Positions 54,887 through 63,973 of a DNA stretch of 64,000 bases are shown piece after piece (the stretch's first letter is position 1; the number at the start of each line of letters is the position of its first letter). This DNA is from Gimesia chilikensis (GTDB lineage Bacteria; Planctomycetota; Planctomycetia; Planctomycetales; Planctomycetaceae), in assembly GCF_007744075.1 (NCBI RefSeq), contig NZ_CP036266.1, forward strand, positions 3,643,748 through 3,707,747. The letters are read 5' to 3'. Made by a program: the position numbers and the translations under genes. Under the pieces are notes generated by a model. The model saw only the letters and a program-made list of their open reading frames with translations, had not been told where the DNA came from and searched no databases.

Positions 54887-57724
54887 TTAGACGAATATTT
54901 CTTTGCGATGAATTTTCGCATGCGGTGACAGTCCACTGCGCTGCGCGTGTTCGAGCAGCTCTGCTCCTTTACCTCGATAAGCGAAGCAGGCCTCGCCCGG
55001 ACTGACATACTGATTCCAGTGCTTCTCAAATACAGAGACGAGCTGTTTGTTGCGGGCCAGTTCGGAAGGGACCGCATGTACCATCGCCAGTTGTTCCTGA
55101 CGTTTGCGAAAGTATCGCCCCAGCAGATCAGGCAGCAGACTGGAAATCCAGGTGTCCTCAATCTCGTGCACCACACGGGGGATTACATATCGTGCTCCCT
55201 GAAGTGGACCGAATACTTGTTGTACGGCTTCGAGAAAGCGATCGCAGTCGTCTTCGGGGGCCTGGTCCAGAAACACACGAATGTAGTTTCCGGAACGTTC
55301 CCCGACCTGCATTCGGGAGTTACTGGAGATCAGGTTCGTTTCCTGCAACGCTGCCAGTACTGCCTGGCTGACAGCTTTCGTTAGTGAATGGGACGACCAG
55401 GGCTGACGAATTCCGCTGAAAGGGGGGAAGCCACTACTTCCCCCTACTCGGCTACCGTTATTCAATTCAATCGTTTTGAGCGGTAGCCCCTGATAGGGTT
55501 CTCCGATTCTCCACAAGGCACGTGAGTCGTCTCGTTTGGAAGCACGTGTCAACATGTCACTATTTAGTAGCTGCACCGAACCTTCGAGACCTTCCGGCTT
55601 GATTTCGGTAAAAGCAGCATGGACATGACCGACGCCTTTTTCGATCAGGCCGTCATCGGTAACGCCGAACAGGCGTTTGTGCTTTTTGATAAAGCGTTCG
55701 TAGTCGTCGAGTCCTTTGGTGAATTCCGGCGCAATACAGACAATGTCCCAGTTGTTCGCAACTTTAGTGGGCATGTCCGGATCCAGGCGAAAAGAACGGC
55801 CTCGAAGCTGGTTGACCGTCATTGATGTCGTCACAGTTGTCAGATCTACCAAAACATTGACTTTATTCGCGTCCCAACCTTCCCCCAACAGCCCCCGGGT
55901 TCCCACCAGGCAGCAGGTGAGTCCCTGTTGAAAGAGGTCCGTAATCATCTCTACATACACCCGAGGAGACCACTGTGCACCGCTGCCATTGAGGACATGG
56001 AATCCATCGTAAGGCTGCAGGCTGAGCGTGACCTCAATCTTTCGGTCAGCCAGCCATTGTTCGGCTGCAGTCTGCAGAAGCTCACCGATATCATCATCAA
56101 TGAGCACGCTGGAACCGGTGAGCAGCACGGGATTTAATTTATCGGTTTCCGGGTCTCTGACCAGTTCTTTGAAAGCAGCAATGGCGCCTCCCGCTTCTTC
56201 ATCGAGCAGATGCTCCACTTCCGCTGAGGTGGCTGAAGTCTTTTCAAAGTCAGCTATCACCACGGCGCGTATCGTGGCTCCCAGATTCTGCATCTCGGCT
56301 CGGAGGACAGGGATCAGTGCCTGGATTTTGCTCCGCGAATACGCAATCACGCGTCCTACCGGGGACGCACAGGGCTGTGAACCGGTTTCCGTGATTTGCA
56401 GTCCCAACAGCCGCAACTGATCGACGGTTTGTGTCGCCAGCTCCTGATCTTCTGACGCGGGGGAACGCCGGAGGCGATGTCGGATGTAGCGATCCAGTAC
56501 AGGCCCCCAGTAATTCAGTCGGGGGATCTCTTCATCGATGTTGGTGATGTCCAGCGGTGGTACGTGTGACGGAAGTTCCAGTCCGCGTTGTTGCAGAAAC
56601 AGACGGGCCGCGTCTGCCAGTGAAGGATCGCGGCGTTCAAAGGTCGTCCAGTCATCCACTTTGCCGGAAGGCAGTTCCAGATTCTGCAGGCGAGACAATA
56701 GCCATTCTGGGAGTGGCTCAACCCGCTCCTGTGGCACGAGAGACGTGTCAGTGGGGTCGTCGCCATCAGAGATCAGAGGAGTCGCTTCTTTCTCGCTGCA
56801 CAGGGTTTCCATGATCTGCTGCAACTGGTCATCGGTATTTGCGATATAAGTCAGTTCTTCCGTCGCAGGACGCACAAAATAAGCCAGGTCCTGATATGGA
56901 GCCAGATAGCCGTCCTTGACCACCGCGGGAATCGGCACTTCGTAATCAATCGGTCCGAAAAAGTTGTGATAGCGATCAATGTCCTCCTGAAGTTTCCCTT
57001 TTTCGTCAGGAGGCGTGGCGGTCAGGCCGATGATGACGGGTTGTTCCAGAAAGTCGTGTGCATCCGCGAGTACGCGCCCCCAGTGCCCCATCAGGTGGTG
57101 ACATTCGTCGAAGATAATCAGGCCGACTCCCCTGCTCTTGAGCTGTGTGAGCGTTTCCTGAGACGAAGTATGCAGTAGATCGAGTGCATTCCCGCTCAGC
57201 ACCAGTTGGTCACGTACCGTTTTACGGTAGGTACGGAACCGCTTCTCGTAATAATCGGGATTGTGCTGTTTGAGATCCGCAATCCAGGTGAACGCTTCCA
57301 GAGGATCCTGGGCCTGCTCTCGGGCGATCAGTAATTCGATCCAGTATTCCAGCGCTGCTTCTTCAATTTCGGAGTCTCCCTGTCGTGGGAGAGTCACTGA
57401 CTGATAGGTCAGTGAAGTCAAAAGTGCATTCTGTTCCGAGTCTGTCGTGACAAACTGCCGGGTGTCGACGGGCGAATGAAACAGATCGGTACGAGCCGCC
57501 CATTGAGATTGAATCGCCGAATTGGGAGACAGGACCAGGGCGGGACGTCTGACGTGCTGCGCCCAGAGATAAAGACCGAGCACCGTTTTGCCGGAGCCGG
57601 GAGGTGCGACGATGTGCAGTCGTTTTTTGCCGGAGTTCAACTGCTGTTCAATTACCGAAATCGCCTCAGCCTGCGATGGCCTGAGTGTGCCACGAAAACG
57701 GACTTCCGGGAAATCAATCGTCAC
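54887..57724 (-). CDS. SF2 DEAD/DEAH-type helicase with long C-terminal extension
   Basis: A 945-residue ATP-dependent helicase. The first RecA domain has a Q-like LRPSQAEAI (14-22), Walker A PPGSGKT (41-47), DECH (206-209) and GLTATPP (233-239). An insert of about 280 residues precedes the second RecA domain, which has LVGTRGLLGEGWDA and QLRGRSFRLDP, as in the XPB/UvrB-like and type-I/III-restriction helicase groups. Residues ~700-945 form an extra domain with no recognised family. Role could be DNA repair or phage defence; it has no nuclease partner here. Start is GTG at 57724, overlapping the galE stop by one base (TAGTG). Two genes are probably co-transcribed. Confidence 0.87.
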   Translation of the reverse strand: MTIDFPEVRFRGTLRPSQAEAISVIEQQLNSGKKRLHIVAPPGSGKTVLGLYLWAQHVRRPALVLSPNSAIQSQWAARTDLFHSPVDTRQFVTTDSEQNALLTSLTYQSVTLPRQGDSEIEEAALEYWIELLIAREQAQDPLEAFTWIADLKQHNPDYYEKRFRTYRKTVRDQLVLSGNALDLLHTSSQETLTQLKSRGVGLIIFDECHHLMGHWGRVLADAHDFLEQPVIIGLTATPPDEKGKLQEDIDRYHNFFGPIDYEVPIPAVVKDGYLAPYQDLAYFVRPATEELTYIANTDDQLQQIMETLCSEKEATPLISDGDDPTDTSLVPQERVEPLPEWLLSRLQNLELPSGKVDDWTTFERRDPSLADAARLFLQQRGLELPSHVPPLDITNIDEEIPRLNYWGPVLDRYIRHRLRRSPASEDQELATQTVDQLRLLGLQITETGSQPCASPVGRVIAYSRSKIQALIPVLRAEMQNLGATIRAVVIADFEKTSATSAEVEHLLDEEAGGAIAAFKELVRDPETDKLNPVLLTGSSVLIDDDIGELLQTAAEQWLADRKIEVTLSLQPYDGFHVLNGSGAQWSPRVYVEMITDLFQQGLTCCLVGTRGLLGEGWDANKVNVLVDLTTVTTSMTVNQLRGRSFRLDPDMPTKVANNWDIVCIAPEFTKGLDDYERFIKKHKRLFGVTDDGLIEKGVGHVHAAFTEIKPEGLEGSVQLLNSDMLTRASKRDDSRALWRIGEPYQGLPLKTIELNNGSRVGGSSGFPPFSGIRQPWSSHSLTKAVSQAVLAALQETNLISSNSRMQVGERSGNYIRVFLDQAPEDDCDRFLEAVQQVFGPLQGARYVIPRVVHEIEDTWISSLLPDLLGRYFRKRQEQLAMVHAVPSELARNKQLVSVFEKHWNQYVSPGEACFAYRGKGAELLEHAQRSGLSPHAKIHRKEIFV

Positions 57725-58722
57725 TATGGATTATCCGTCCGATAACCGGCGGGATGAGTCCGGAACCAGTCCCAGGCTGTCTGAATGATCTCTTCCAGAC
57801 TCCTGTATTTCGGAGACCAGCCCAGTTCGCTCGAAATCCGTTCGTGAGAAGCGGAGAGCATGGGGGGGTCACCGGGGCGTCGTGGCTGGATATCAACGGG
57901 AATGGGACAGCCTGTCACTTTTTCCGATGTGCTGATCACTTCCTGAACCGAGAAGCCCTGCCCCAGACCAACGTTATAAAAACGGCTGGATTGCGTGGTC
58001 AATGCATTCAGGGCCAGCAGGTGGGCAGAACAGATATCTTCCACGTGAATATAGTCGCGAATGCAGGTTCCATCTGGAGTCGGATAATCGTTCCCCAGCA
58101 CTGTGATATGCGATTGCTGTCCCAGGGCGGTACGAAGACAGTTGGGGATCAGGTGTGTTTCCGGATTGTGATCTTCCCCTACCGCACCATCTTTCGAGCA
58201 GCCTGCCACGTTAAAGTAACGCAAGCCGATAAAACCGAAGTTGGGATAACTGCTGGCGCAGTCTTTCAGGATCTGTTCGACAAACAATTTCGACCAGCCG
58301 TAAGGGTTAATGGGGCGTTGAGGGCTATCTTCTGTTATGGGAAGTTGATCCGGAATGCCGTAGGTTGCACAGGACGAACTGAAAACAAGCTGACTGACAC
58401 GTGCCTGACGCATGGCCCGTAACAGCGAGAGCGTACCTGCAGTATTGTTGGTATAATAGGGCAAAGGATCCGCAACCGATTCCCCAACATAGGCCAGGGC
58501 TGCAAAATGAATGACCTTTTCAATCCGCTGGGATTTCATGATTTCCGTGAGTGGCTCGGTCTCCAGCAGATCCAACTGAAAGAAAGAGGCTTCAGCAGGG
58601 ACTGCTGCACGATGTCCCCGTGATAGATTGTCTATCACGCAGACTTTTTTGCCGGACTGAATTAACTGCCGGACACAATGCGAGCCAATATAGCCGGCAC
58701 CGCCGGTCACCAGGATGGTCAT
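57724..58722 (-). CDS. galE: UDP-glucose 4-epimerase
   Basis: A 332-residue extended SDR converting UDP-glucose and UDP-galactose. The cofactor site is TGGAGYIGS near the start, DNLSRG follows strand 2, SSCATYG holds the serine/threonine site, and the catalytic pair is YGWSK (Y and K). HFAALAYVGESVADPL and DYIHVED are standard GalE blocks. Length is normal. The stop overlaps the GTG start of the helicase by one base, so translation is probably coupled. It is divergent from the membrane acyltransferase-like gene. Confidence 0.93.
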   Translation of the reverse strand: MTILVTGGAGYIGSHCVRQLIQSGKKVCVIDNLSRGHRAAVPAEASFFQLDLLETEPLTEIMKSQRIEKVIHFAALAYVGESVADPLPYYTNNTAGTLSLLRAMRQARVSQLVFSSSCATYGIPDQLPITEDSPQRPINPYGWSKLFVEQILKDCASSYPNFGFIGLRYFNVAGCSKDGAVGEDHNPETHLIPNCLRTALGQQSHITVLGNDYPTPDGTCIRDYIHVEDICSAHLLALNALTTQSSRFYNVGLGQGFSVQEVISTSEKVTGCPIPVDIQPRRPGDPPMLSASHERISSELGWSPKYRSLEEIIQTAWDWFRTHPAGYRTDNP

Positions 58723-58877
58723 GAAACTCTGCTTAAAATAAGGAAAGATCGACTTTGTTTGATGTTTTACACTGCCAGCCAGACACGGTACGATAAAAGC
58801 AGTCTTTCAGGCCCTGGCAGAACCAGTAGATTGACTGTAGTCATACCTTAGCTTTTCTTTCTTCATCGGTAAATCAG

Positions 58878-60341
58878 ATGACACAAAATACTCCGAATTC
58901 AGAGTCACATGAGCCGGAAACCATTCCTCTGCAGAAAACTCCGGAAACAGAGTCTGTCACACCACCGGCGATTCCTCCTGAAACCGCTGAAAAAGAACAG
59001 CAGGAACAGAAGCAGGGAAATACACCTCCGGTCAGTCAGCGTCTGACGTCTCTGGATGCCTATCGTGGATTTGTCATGCTGGCGATGGCCTCCGGAGGAC
59101 TCTACATCGCCAACGCGGTGCGGAACTCACCTGAAATTCTGCAGCAGTATGATGGTACCCAGTGGGAATCCTCGTGGAAGCATCTCTGGCAGACACTCTC
59201 CTACCAGTTAAGTCATGTAGAGTGGACTGGTGCCGGTTTCTGGGACCTGATTCAGCCGTCCTTCATGTTCATGGTTGGCGTTTCGATGCCCTTTTCGGTA
59301 CGCAAGCGGAAACAGAAGGGGGATTCCACGCTCCGCATCTGGGGGCATGCCATTTTTCGATCGGTGCTTCTTGTGGCTCTGGGAGTCTTTCTCTCTTCTC
59401 GCTCGGGCCCTCACACCAATTTCACTTTTGCGAATGTTCTCTGCCAGATTGGCCTGGGTTATCTGGTGGTCTTCTTTTATGTAAACCGGTCTTTTGTGAC
59501 GCAGCTGATTGGCGTCGTCACCATTCTGGGAGGTTACTGGTTCTTTTTCTATCAATACATGCCTGCAGAGGCAGAGTTGACTGCGGTCAAGAACTACCTG
59601 ACTGAAGTCAAACATTTGGACGAATCGGAGTGGACTCAGTTTTCCGGCTTTGGAGAACCGTGGAATAAACACACAAATGCGGCTGCTTCTGTAGATCGTC
59701 AGTTGCTGAACCAGTTCCCCCGCTACGAAGAGCCCTATCAGGAGCAGAAGTTCTGGGTAAACCACGGGGGCTATCAGACGCTCAATTTTATTCCGTCCAT
59801 CGCGACCATGTTGTTTGGCCTGATGTCCGGACAACTGTTGATGTCCAACCGCCTGGATAAAATGAAAGTGAAATGGCTATTGCAGGCGGGCTTGATCTGT
59901 TTCGTGATATCGATGTTGCTGGATACTTCAATCTGGCCGGTCAATATCGAGCAATGGGAGTGGCACCTGGTTCCGATCGTCAAACGGATCTGGTCCCCCG
60001 GCTGGGCAATATTCAGTGCCGGCTGGGCCTTCTGGTTTCTGGCGGTATTCTATTGGATTATCGACGTCAAAGGTTATAAAAAGTGGGCCTTCCCCTTTGT
60101 TGTCGTTGGCATGAATTCAATTGCCATGTACATCATGGCGCAGTTGATTCGTCCCTGGATTCAAAAGTCGCTCGAGATGCATCTGACCACGGTCGATAAA
60201 ATGACCGGCTGGTCTGTGGCCGGTTCACTGTTCAGCTCAGATTGTCCCTACGCCCCGATCGCTGTATCTGCGACGGTTCTGTTTGTATTGTGGCTGATCT
60301 GCCTGTGGATGTATCTACAGCGGATCTTTATCAAGATTTGA
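58878..60341 (+). CDS. Membrane protein of the DUF5009 / heparan-glucosaminide acetyltransferase type
   Basis: A 487-residue polytopic membrane protein with a long hydrophilic, Pro/Glu-rich N-terminus of about 55 residues. SLDAYRGFVMLAMASGG opens the membrane domain and is the signature of the DUF5009/DUF1624 (HGSNAT-like) family, and FMFMVGVSMPFSVRKR is the second conserved block. About ten helices follow. Family members transfer acyl groups across the membrane onto sugars; in animals HGSNAT acetylates heparan. Here it may acylate an external glycan; the neighbouring galE would fit sugar work, but it is only a weak hint. Confidence 0.82.
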   Translation: MTQNTPNSESHEPETIPLQKTPETESVTPPAIPPETAEKEQQEQKQGNTPPVSQRLTSLDAYRGFVMLAMASGGLYIANAVRNSPEILQQYDGTQWESSWKHLWQTLSYQLSHVEWTGAGFWDLIQPSFMFMVGVSMPFSVRKRKQKGDSTLRIWGHAIFRSVLLVALGVFLSSRSGPHTNFTFANVLCQIGLGYLVVFFYVNRSFVTQLIGVVTILGGYWFFFYQYMPAEAELTAVKNYLTEVKHLDESEWTQFSGFGEPWNKHTNAAASVDRQLLNQFPRYEEPYQEQKFWVNHGGYQTLNFIPSIATMLFGLMSGQLLMSNRLDKMKVKWLLQAGLICFVISMLLDTSIWPVNIEQWEWHLVPIVKRIWSPGWAIFSAGWAFWFLAVFYWIIDVKGYKKWAFPFVVVGMNSIAMYIMAQLIRPWIQKSLEMHLTTVDKMTGWSVAGSLFSSDCPYAPIAVSATVLFVLWLICLWMYLQRIFIKI

Positions 60342-60456
60342 ACCGATTTGCGTGAAAATGCGTGTGATTTGCTTGCACGCCTCGGAGAATCGCTATAGAA
60401 CACGGTCACATTTGTGATACGTCATACCGAATCCACCGATAGAGAAACATACGACC

Positions 60457-60831
60457 ATGAGTGAAGCCGATTCCCCACGCAGCCTGCTGGAAACGTTCGA
60501 AAATCCCTACCCCAACCGTGACTATGTCATGGAAACGGTCTGTCCCGAATTCACCTCGGTCTGCCCCAAAACCGGTCAGCCTGACTTCGGCACACTGATC
60601 ATCACTTATATCCCCGATCAGGTCTGTTTCGAACTGAAATCACTCAAGCTTTACCTGCAGAGCTATCGCAACGTAGGTGCCTTCTACGAAGACGTGACCA
60701 ACCGCATTATGGATGACCTGGTTGCAGTCACTGATCCGCGTTGGCTCGAACTGCGAGCAGAATTTACTCCCCGGGGCGGGATCAGCAGTACCATCACCGT
60801 GTCACACCACAAAGCAGGTAGCGGAGAGTAA
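60457..60831 (+). CDS. queF: 7-cyano-7-deazaguanine reductase, type I
   Basis: A 124-residue enzyme reducing preQ0 to preQ1 with NADPH in queuosine synthesis. [14 protein letters not shown] holds the catalytic cysteine, and [11 protein letters not shown] the NADPH-binding QueF motif (E-x-K-S-x-K-x-Y). It is of the short single-domain type. No other queuosine gene and no preQ1 riboswitch is visible in the 115-base upstream gap. The GntR-type gene converges, with 3 bases between the two stops. Confidence 0.95.
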   Translation: MSEADSPRSLLETFENPYPNRDYVMETVCPEFTSVCPKTGQPDFGTLIITYIPDQVCFELKSLKLYLQSYRNVGAFYEDVTNRIMDDLVAVTDPRWLELRAEFTPRGGISSTITVSHHKAGSGE

Positions 60832-60834
60832 GCG

Positions 60835-61698
60835 TCAGCGTTTGAGCTGCGAGAGGACCGGGTGATTGCTGCGGAGGTGCAATTCCAGCTCTTCGCGGGC
60901 GGTCGTCCAGTCTTCATTGATGAGTGCGGTCAAGATTCGCTGATGTTGCTGGATCTCCTGGATGGCTGCGTCGCGGTCGTTGGATTCCCAGAGGAACAGC
61001 AGGTCGAAATAGCGACCGTGTCGATCAAAAAAGCTGATAATGTAATAGTTGTCCGACTGTTTGATCAGATATTCGTGCAGGCTGTTGTCGATCTGCAGCG
61101 GTTCCTCATCAGTCCCGGGAACCTGGTTGCCGTCCAGTATTTTCTGCAGCACCCCTTTATCGAGGCTCTCTTTCGCCAGATCCAGTGCCTTGAGTTCGAG
61201 GACCACGCGAACTTCGATGAAGGCATCGAGATCGTGTTGATTGAATGAACGCAGCTTCCAGCCTCTGCGAGGGACATGCTCCAGCATTCCGTCACCGGCC
61301 AGCCGATTGAAGATATTCCGCAGACTGGTGCGGCTGATGTCATACTTTTTCGCCGACGCCATTTCCCGCAGAAACACGGATTCACCATTCAGGCTCATCG
61401 TGAGCAGGTCATCGGTAATACGTTTGAAATGATCTTCGGGGGGCGCTGGTTGGGGGGACTTAGCCGCGGTCTGGGCATCGCTCATTTTCTCCTGATTGAC
61501 GCACAGCCGCCGATTCTTTTCCCGATAGAGATACCCTTCTTCAATCAGTTCATTGATCGCATGATAGATTGGGGTAACACTCACCTGATAATGGTCTGAG
61601 AGTGCCGCCAGTGTTAGCGCATCGGGAGACAGTTCATCCCGCGACAGCCGGGCGATCAGGTCGGCTTTGATGTATTTGGTGAGAGTCAGAATCTGCAT
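60835..61698 (-). CDS. GntR/FCD-type regulator with two winged-helix domains
   Basis: A 287-residue DNA-binding protein. Residues ~1-68 form a GntR-like winged helix (LAALSDHYQVSVTPIYHAIN, then the wing LYREKNRRLCV); residues ~91-150 form a second one (REMASAKKYDISRTSLRNIF and MLEHVPRRGWKLR). Residues ~155-283 are an FCD domain: H209, H252 and H274 with a nearby Asp fit the metal-ligand pattern of the family. Normal FadR-type regulators have one winged helix, so this is a fusion. Ligand unknown, a small organic acid or sugar acid being common. The upstream region has an ATTGT-ACAAT inverted repeat. It starts at the ATG at 61698. Confidence 0.88.
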   Translation of the reverse strand: MQILTLTKYIKADLIARLSRDELSPDALTLAALSDHYQVSVTPIYHAINELIEEGYLYREKNRRLCVNQEKMSDAQTAAKSPQPAPPEDHFKRITDDLLTMSLNGESVFLREMASAKKYDISRTSLRNIFNRLAGDGMLEHVPRRGWKLRSFNQHDLDAFIEVRVVLELKALDLAKESLDKGVLQKILDGNQVPGTDEEPLQIDNSLHEYLIKQSDNYYIISFFDRHGRYFDLLFLWESNDRDAAIQEIQQHQRILTALINEDWTTAREELELHLRSNHPVLSQLKR

Positions 61699-61735
61699 GG
61701 GCGCTCCTCAGCTGGTGTCTATTGAGCGAATTGTA

Positions 61736-61753
61736 ATTGTTATTGGCGACAAT
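61736..61753. promoter_or_regulatory. Candidate operator upstream of the GntR-type gene
   Basis: ATTGT and ACAAT are placed as an inverted repeat with an 8-base spacer (61736-61740 and 61749-61753), and another ATTGT lies 6 bases to the left. It is 38 bases before the regulator start, so autoregulation is possible. Such short repeats also occur by chance. Confidence 0.3.
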
Positions 61754-61851
61754 GTAAATATATGGCGCGAGAGAAAATACTTGTGTTCATGTGACTAGAT
61801 GATAAAATGAAAAGCACAATTCATTTCTCAGATATGAAAGGGAGTCGCGCG

Positions 61852-62097
61852 ATGAAAACTACTTCTCCCCCCGTCAGTCCAGCTGTGTTGACTCGGTTTA
61901 AAATCCTGGTCTGGATGGGACTGCTCATTTCACTCAGCGATCTGACCTGTATCCTGGTACTCGGAGATCGTTTTCCCAAACTGCTGGCCGGAATTGTGCT
62001 GATGCCGGCGCTGTTATTCATGCTGGTGGCTTTTAAGGTACTCTACAAAGCAGTGCCTCCCAAAGAACGCCGGTGGCGCGTCGAGAATGGAAGCTGA
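61852..62097 (+). CDS. Small membrane hypothetical protein
   Basis: An 81-residue protein with two transmembrane segments (LKILVWMGLLISLSDLTCILVL split over ~15-35 and ~43-62). I do not recognise it. I start at ATG 61852 because GGAG lies 7 bases upstream; an in-frame ATG at 61807 has no such site. It is divergent from the GntR-type gene and could be its target, but nothing else supports that. Confidence 0.65.
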   Translation: MKTTSPPVSPAVLTRFKILVWMGLLISLSDLTCILVLGDRFPKLLAGIVLMPALLFMLVAFKVLYKAVPPKERRWRVENGS

Positions 62098-62332
62098 GCC
62101 AGAGCCAAAACATACACATCAGAATCTGATTGGATGTGCCACCAGTGGCGGATTGGATATTTGATAGCAGGTATTTTGCCCGCTATCTGGCCGGATTATA
62201 GATCATGAGGTTTTTCAATCTCAGTATTTTTCCGATCACCACCAATCCTGATCTTCGCTTGTGTTCAAGTGAATAGATTGGCATGATAGACCCAAGTAAT
62301 GTGAGTGCGAGAATTGAGTAAGAGGAAATTCG

Positions 62333-62836
62333 ATGACGGATCTGGACCGACGAGCAGAAAATTATCTGCAGAAAAGTATGCAGGCGTTGGTTGGCTTTGT
62401 TGGCTCTTATATTTTTCTCGCCTACATGTTTATGTTTCTGGGGCTGTTACTGATTGATACTGATTTGACCTGGCCTGAAGAGAAGCGGCAGTCATTCATA
62501 CTCTGGCTCACTTTCGGTCTCGCTTGCGGGTTTGCCGTTTTCACGGTCTTCTATGGAAGCAAAAAACTCTCCCGCTTCTGGCTCTGGTTTTTGTTGATAT
62601 TCAGTCTGGGTTCCCTGATCCAGGTTGTACCGGAAAAGGGAAGTTTACATGTTGAGTTGAATCAGAACTGGCCTCAATGGACGATCGTTTCTCTATATGT
62701 TCAATCGAACTTTCATCCTGTCAAACTGATCGTCTTGGCAATTCATGCTTCCCTGGCGCTGGGATTAGCCTGGCTCCTTCCTTTTTGCTGGTCGCGACTG
62801 TTTCAGTCACGAACGGCGCTGCGAAATTCTGATTGA
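62333..62836 (+). CDS. Hypothetical membrane protein with four predicted helices
   Basis: A 167-residue membrane protein. Helices lie at about 20-45, 60-85, 86-105 and 130-155. No family recognised. It starts at ATG 62333 with AGAGG about 7 bases upstream. The 235 bases before it contain two small hairpins (GCCAC/GTGGC near 62140 and GATAGC/GCTATC near 62165-62190). Confidence 0.7.
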   Translation: MTDLDRRAENYLQKSMQALVGFVGSYIFLAYMFMFLGLLLIDTDLTWPEEKRQSFILWLTFGLACGFAVFTVFYGSKKLSRFWLWFLLIFSLGSLIQVVPEKGSLHVELNQNWPQWTIVSLYVQSNFHPVKLIVLAIHASLALGLAWLLPFCWSRLFQSRTALRNSD

Positions 62837-62895
62837 ATACACTTAGTAAATACATCACTGAAGATTTCTGGAAAGTAAGTTAAAGAGAGAAAATC

Positions 62896-63330
62896 ATGCG
62901 AGTTGTGGCGAAGTTGCTGGTTGTGGTTCTGATTATTGCATTCGTGCGATCCAACCGGAATTCAAAAAACGACAAACCGGCGCCACCAATTGAACCTTCC
63001 GCGGTGATCGAAAATAACGGTGCGGAACACAGGCTCTATCGAGGCGTCAAATTACTGGATGTCTTTGAGACGCTCCCGACCAGTGCCATCGATACGCTCG
63101 ATGCGGATACCCGCACCAAACAGCACCTGATCGTTGTCATCACAGTTCCTCTGGGAAATCATAAGGTCAGCGATCTGCGAACCACCTTCAAACTGAGAAA
63201 CGGTCAATCCTTCGTTAGAAAATGGCTGCCTGTGAATGATAACAAGAACGAAATCGCGACGGGCGTGTTCGCGGTGATTGACAGCGTCGTTTCCTGTTCG
63301 ACGGAAATCAAACCATCCGCGAGCAAGTGA
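62896..63330 (+). CDS. Hypothetical protein with N-terminal membrane anchor
   Basis: A 144-residue protein with a short hydrophobic N-terminal segment (LLVVVLIIAFV, about residues 6-18) and a soluble beta-rich part (HRLYRGVKLLDVFE, HLIVVITVPLGNHKVSDL). No family is recognised. GAGAGAAAATC precedes the start. Its end is 22 bases before the next gene. It sits in a row of small membrane genes of unknown role (61852-63973). Confidence 0.65.
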   Translation: MRVVAKLLVVVLIIAFVRSNRNSKNDKPAPPIEPSAVIENNGAEHRLYRGVKLLDVFETLPTSAIDTLDADTRTKQHLIVVITVPLGNHKVSDLRTTFKLRNGQSFVRKWLPVNDNKNEIATGVFAVIDSVVSCSTEIKPSASK

Positions 63331-63352
63331 AACCAGCAAGCGCGTGATCAAT

Positions 63353-63973
63353 ATGAGAAATGAGCCCAGACGCTCCGGCTTTACGAAGATGGAATTCCTG
63401 GTGATAATTTTCATCAATGTCATACTGATCGCTCTGCTTTATCCTGCAATAAAGCCTCCTAATCCAGATGGCCCCGTCGGAAAAATGATTCCAGTGACGA
63501 CGCCAGACGAAAAAAATCGTGTCGCTCACGCATCTGGGATTTCTTTTATTCCTCCGCCCAACTGGGGGCAAATCAGGGATCTGGGGCCTGAAAAACACTG
63601 GCTTCGCATCGCTCCTCGCGGTAGCAGTAAAAGGCGTGATCTTGCGGTTCTCATAATTGGCAAAGTGGGGGCTTATAACCACGAAGACAGGCTACCTGAC
63701 CGGAATGATCTGGAGCAATTTAAATGCGTCAAATTTCAGGGATTTCCAGCCTATGAAAGGATGGTCGTTGTCCGGAAAGATTCGTTTGATGATCCTGCCA
63801 GATCCGATTATGAGCTCTATATCAACAGGCATGGTGAGTGGTGGAATGTCCATTTTCTAATTTCGGAAGAAATGACTGAGTTGCCTGCTATGATGCGCAA
63901 GTACATAAATATGATTCGCTTTCCGCCAAAAGCAGTTGAGGAAGCAGAACAGTCCATGAAGTCAGAGCAATAG
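63353..63973 (+). CDS. Membrane protein with degenerate prepilin-type leader
   Basis: A 206-residue protein. Its N-terminus (RRSGFTKMEFLVIIF, then ILIALLYPA) copies the DUF1559/prepilin leader, with the Gly-Phe-Thr and +5 glutamate kept, but the 'LIELLVV' core is altered to KMEFLVI. After the helix the protein is unlike DUF1559: it has ISFIPPPNWGQIRD and FPAYERMVVVRKD, a beta-rich part that may be a small secreted domain. I start at ATG 63353; an ORF extends upstream to 63278 but overlaps the previous gene. Whether a prepilin peptidase cuts it is open. Confidence 0.72.
   Translation: MRNEPRRSGFTKMEFLVIIFINVILIALLYPAIKPPNPDGPVGKMIPVTTPDEKNRVAHASGISFIPPPNWGQIRDLGPEKHWLRIAPRGSSKRRDLAVLIIGKVGAYNHEDRLPDRNDLEQFKCVKFQGFPAYERMVVVRKDSFDDPARSDYELYINRHGEWWNVHFLISEEMTELPAMMRKYINMIRFPPKAVEEAEQSMKSEQ

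Noticed and set aside
57685..58422. Plus-strand open frame over galE
   Set aside because: It is antisense to the clear UDP-glucose 4-epimerase gene and has no recognisable domain.
60342..60456. A preQ1 riboswitch before queF
   Set aside because: The gap has no matching preQ1 aptamer sequence; only a weak GCGTG/CACGC repeat is present.
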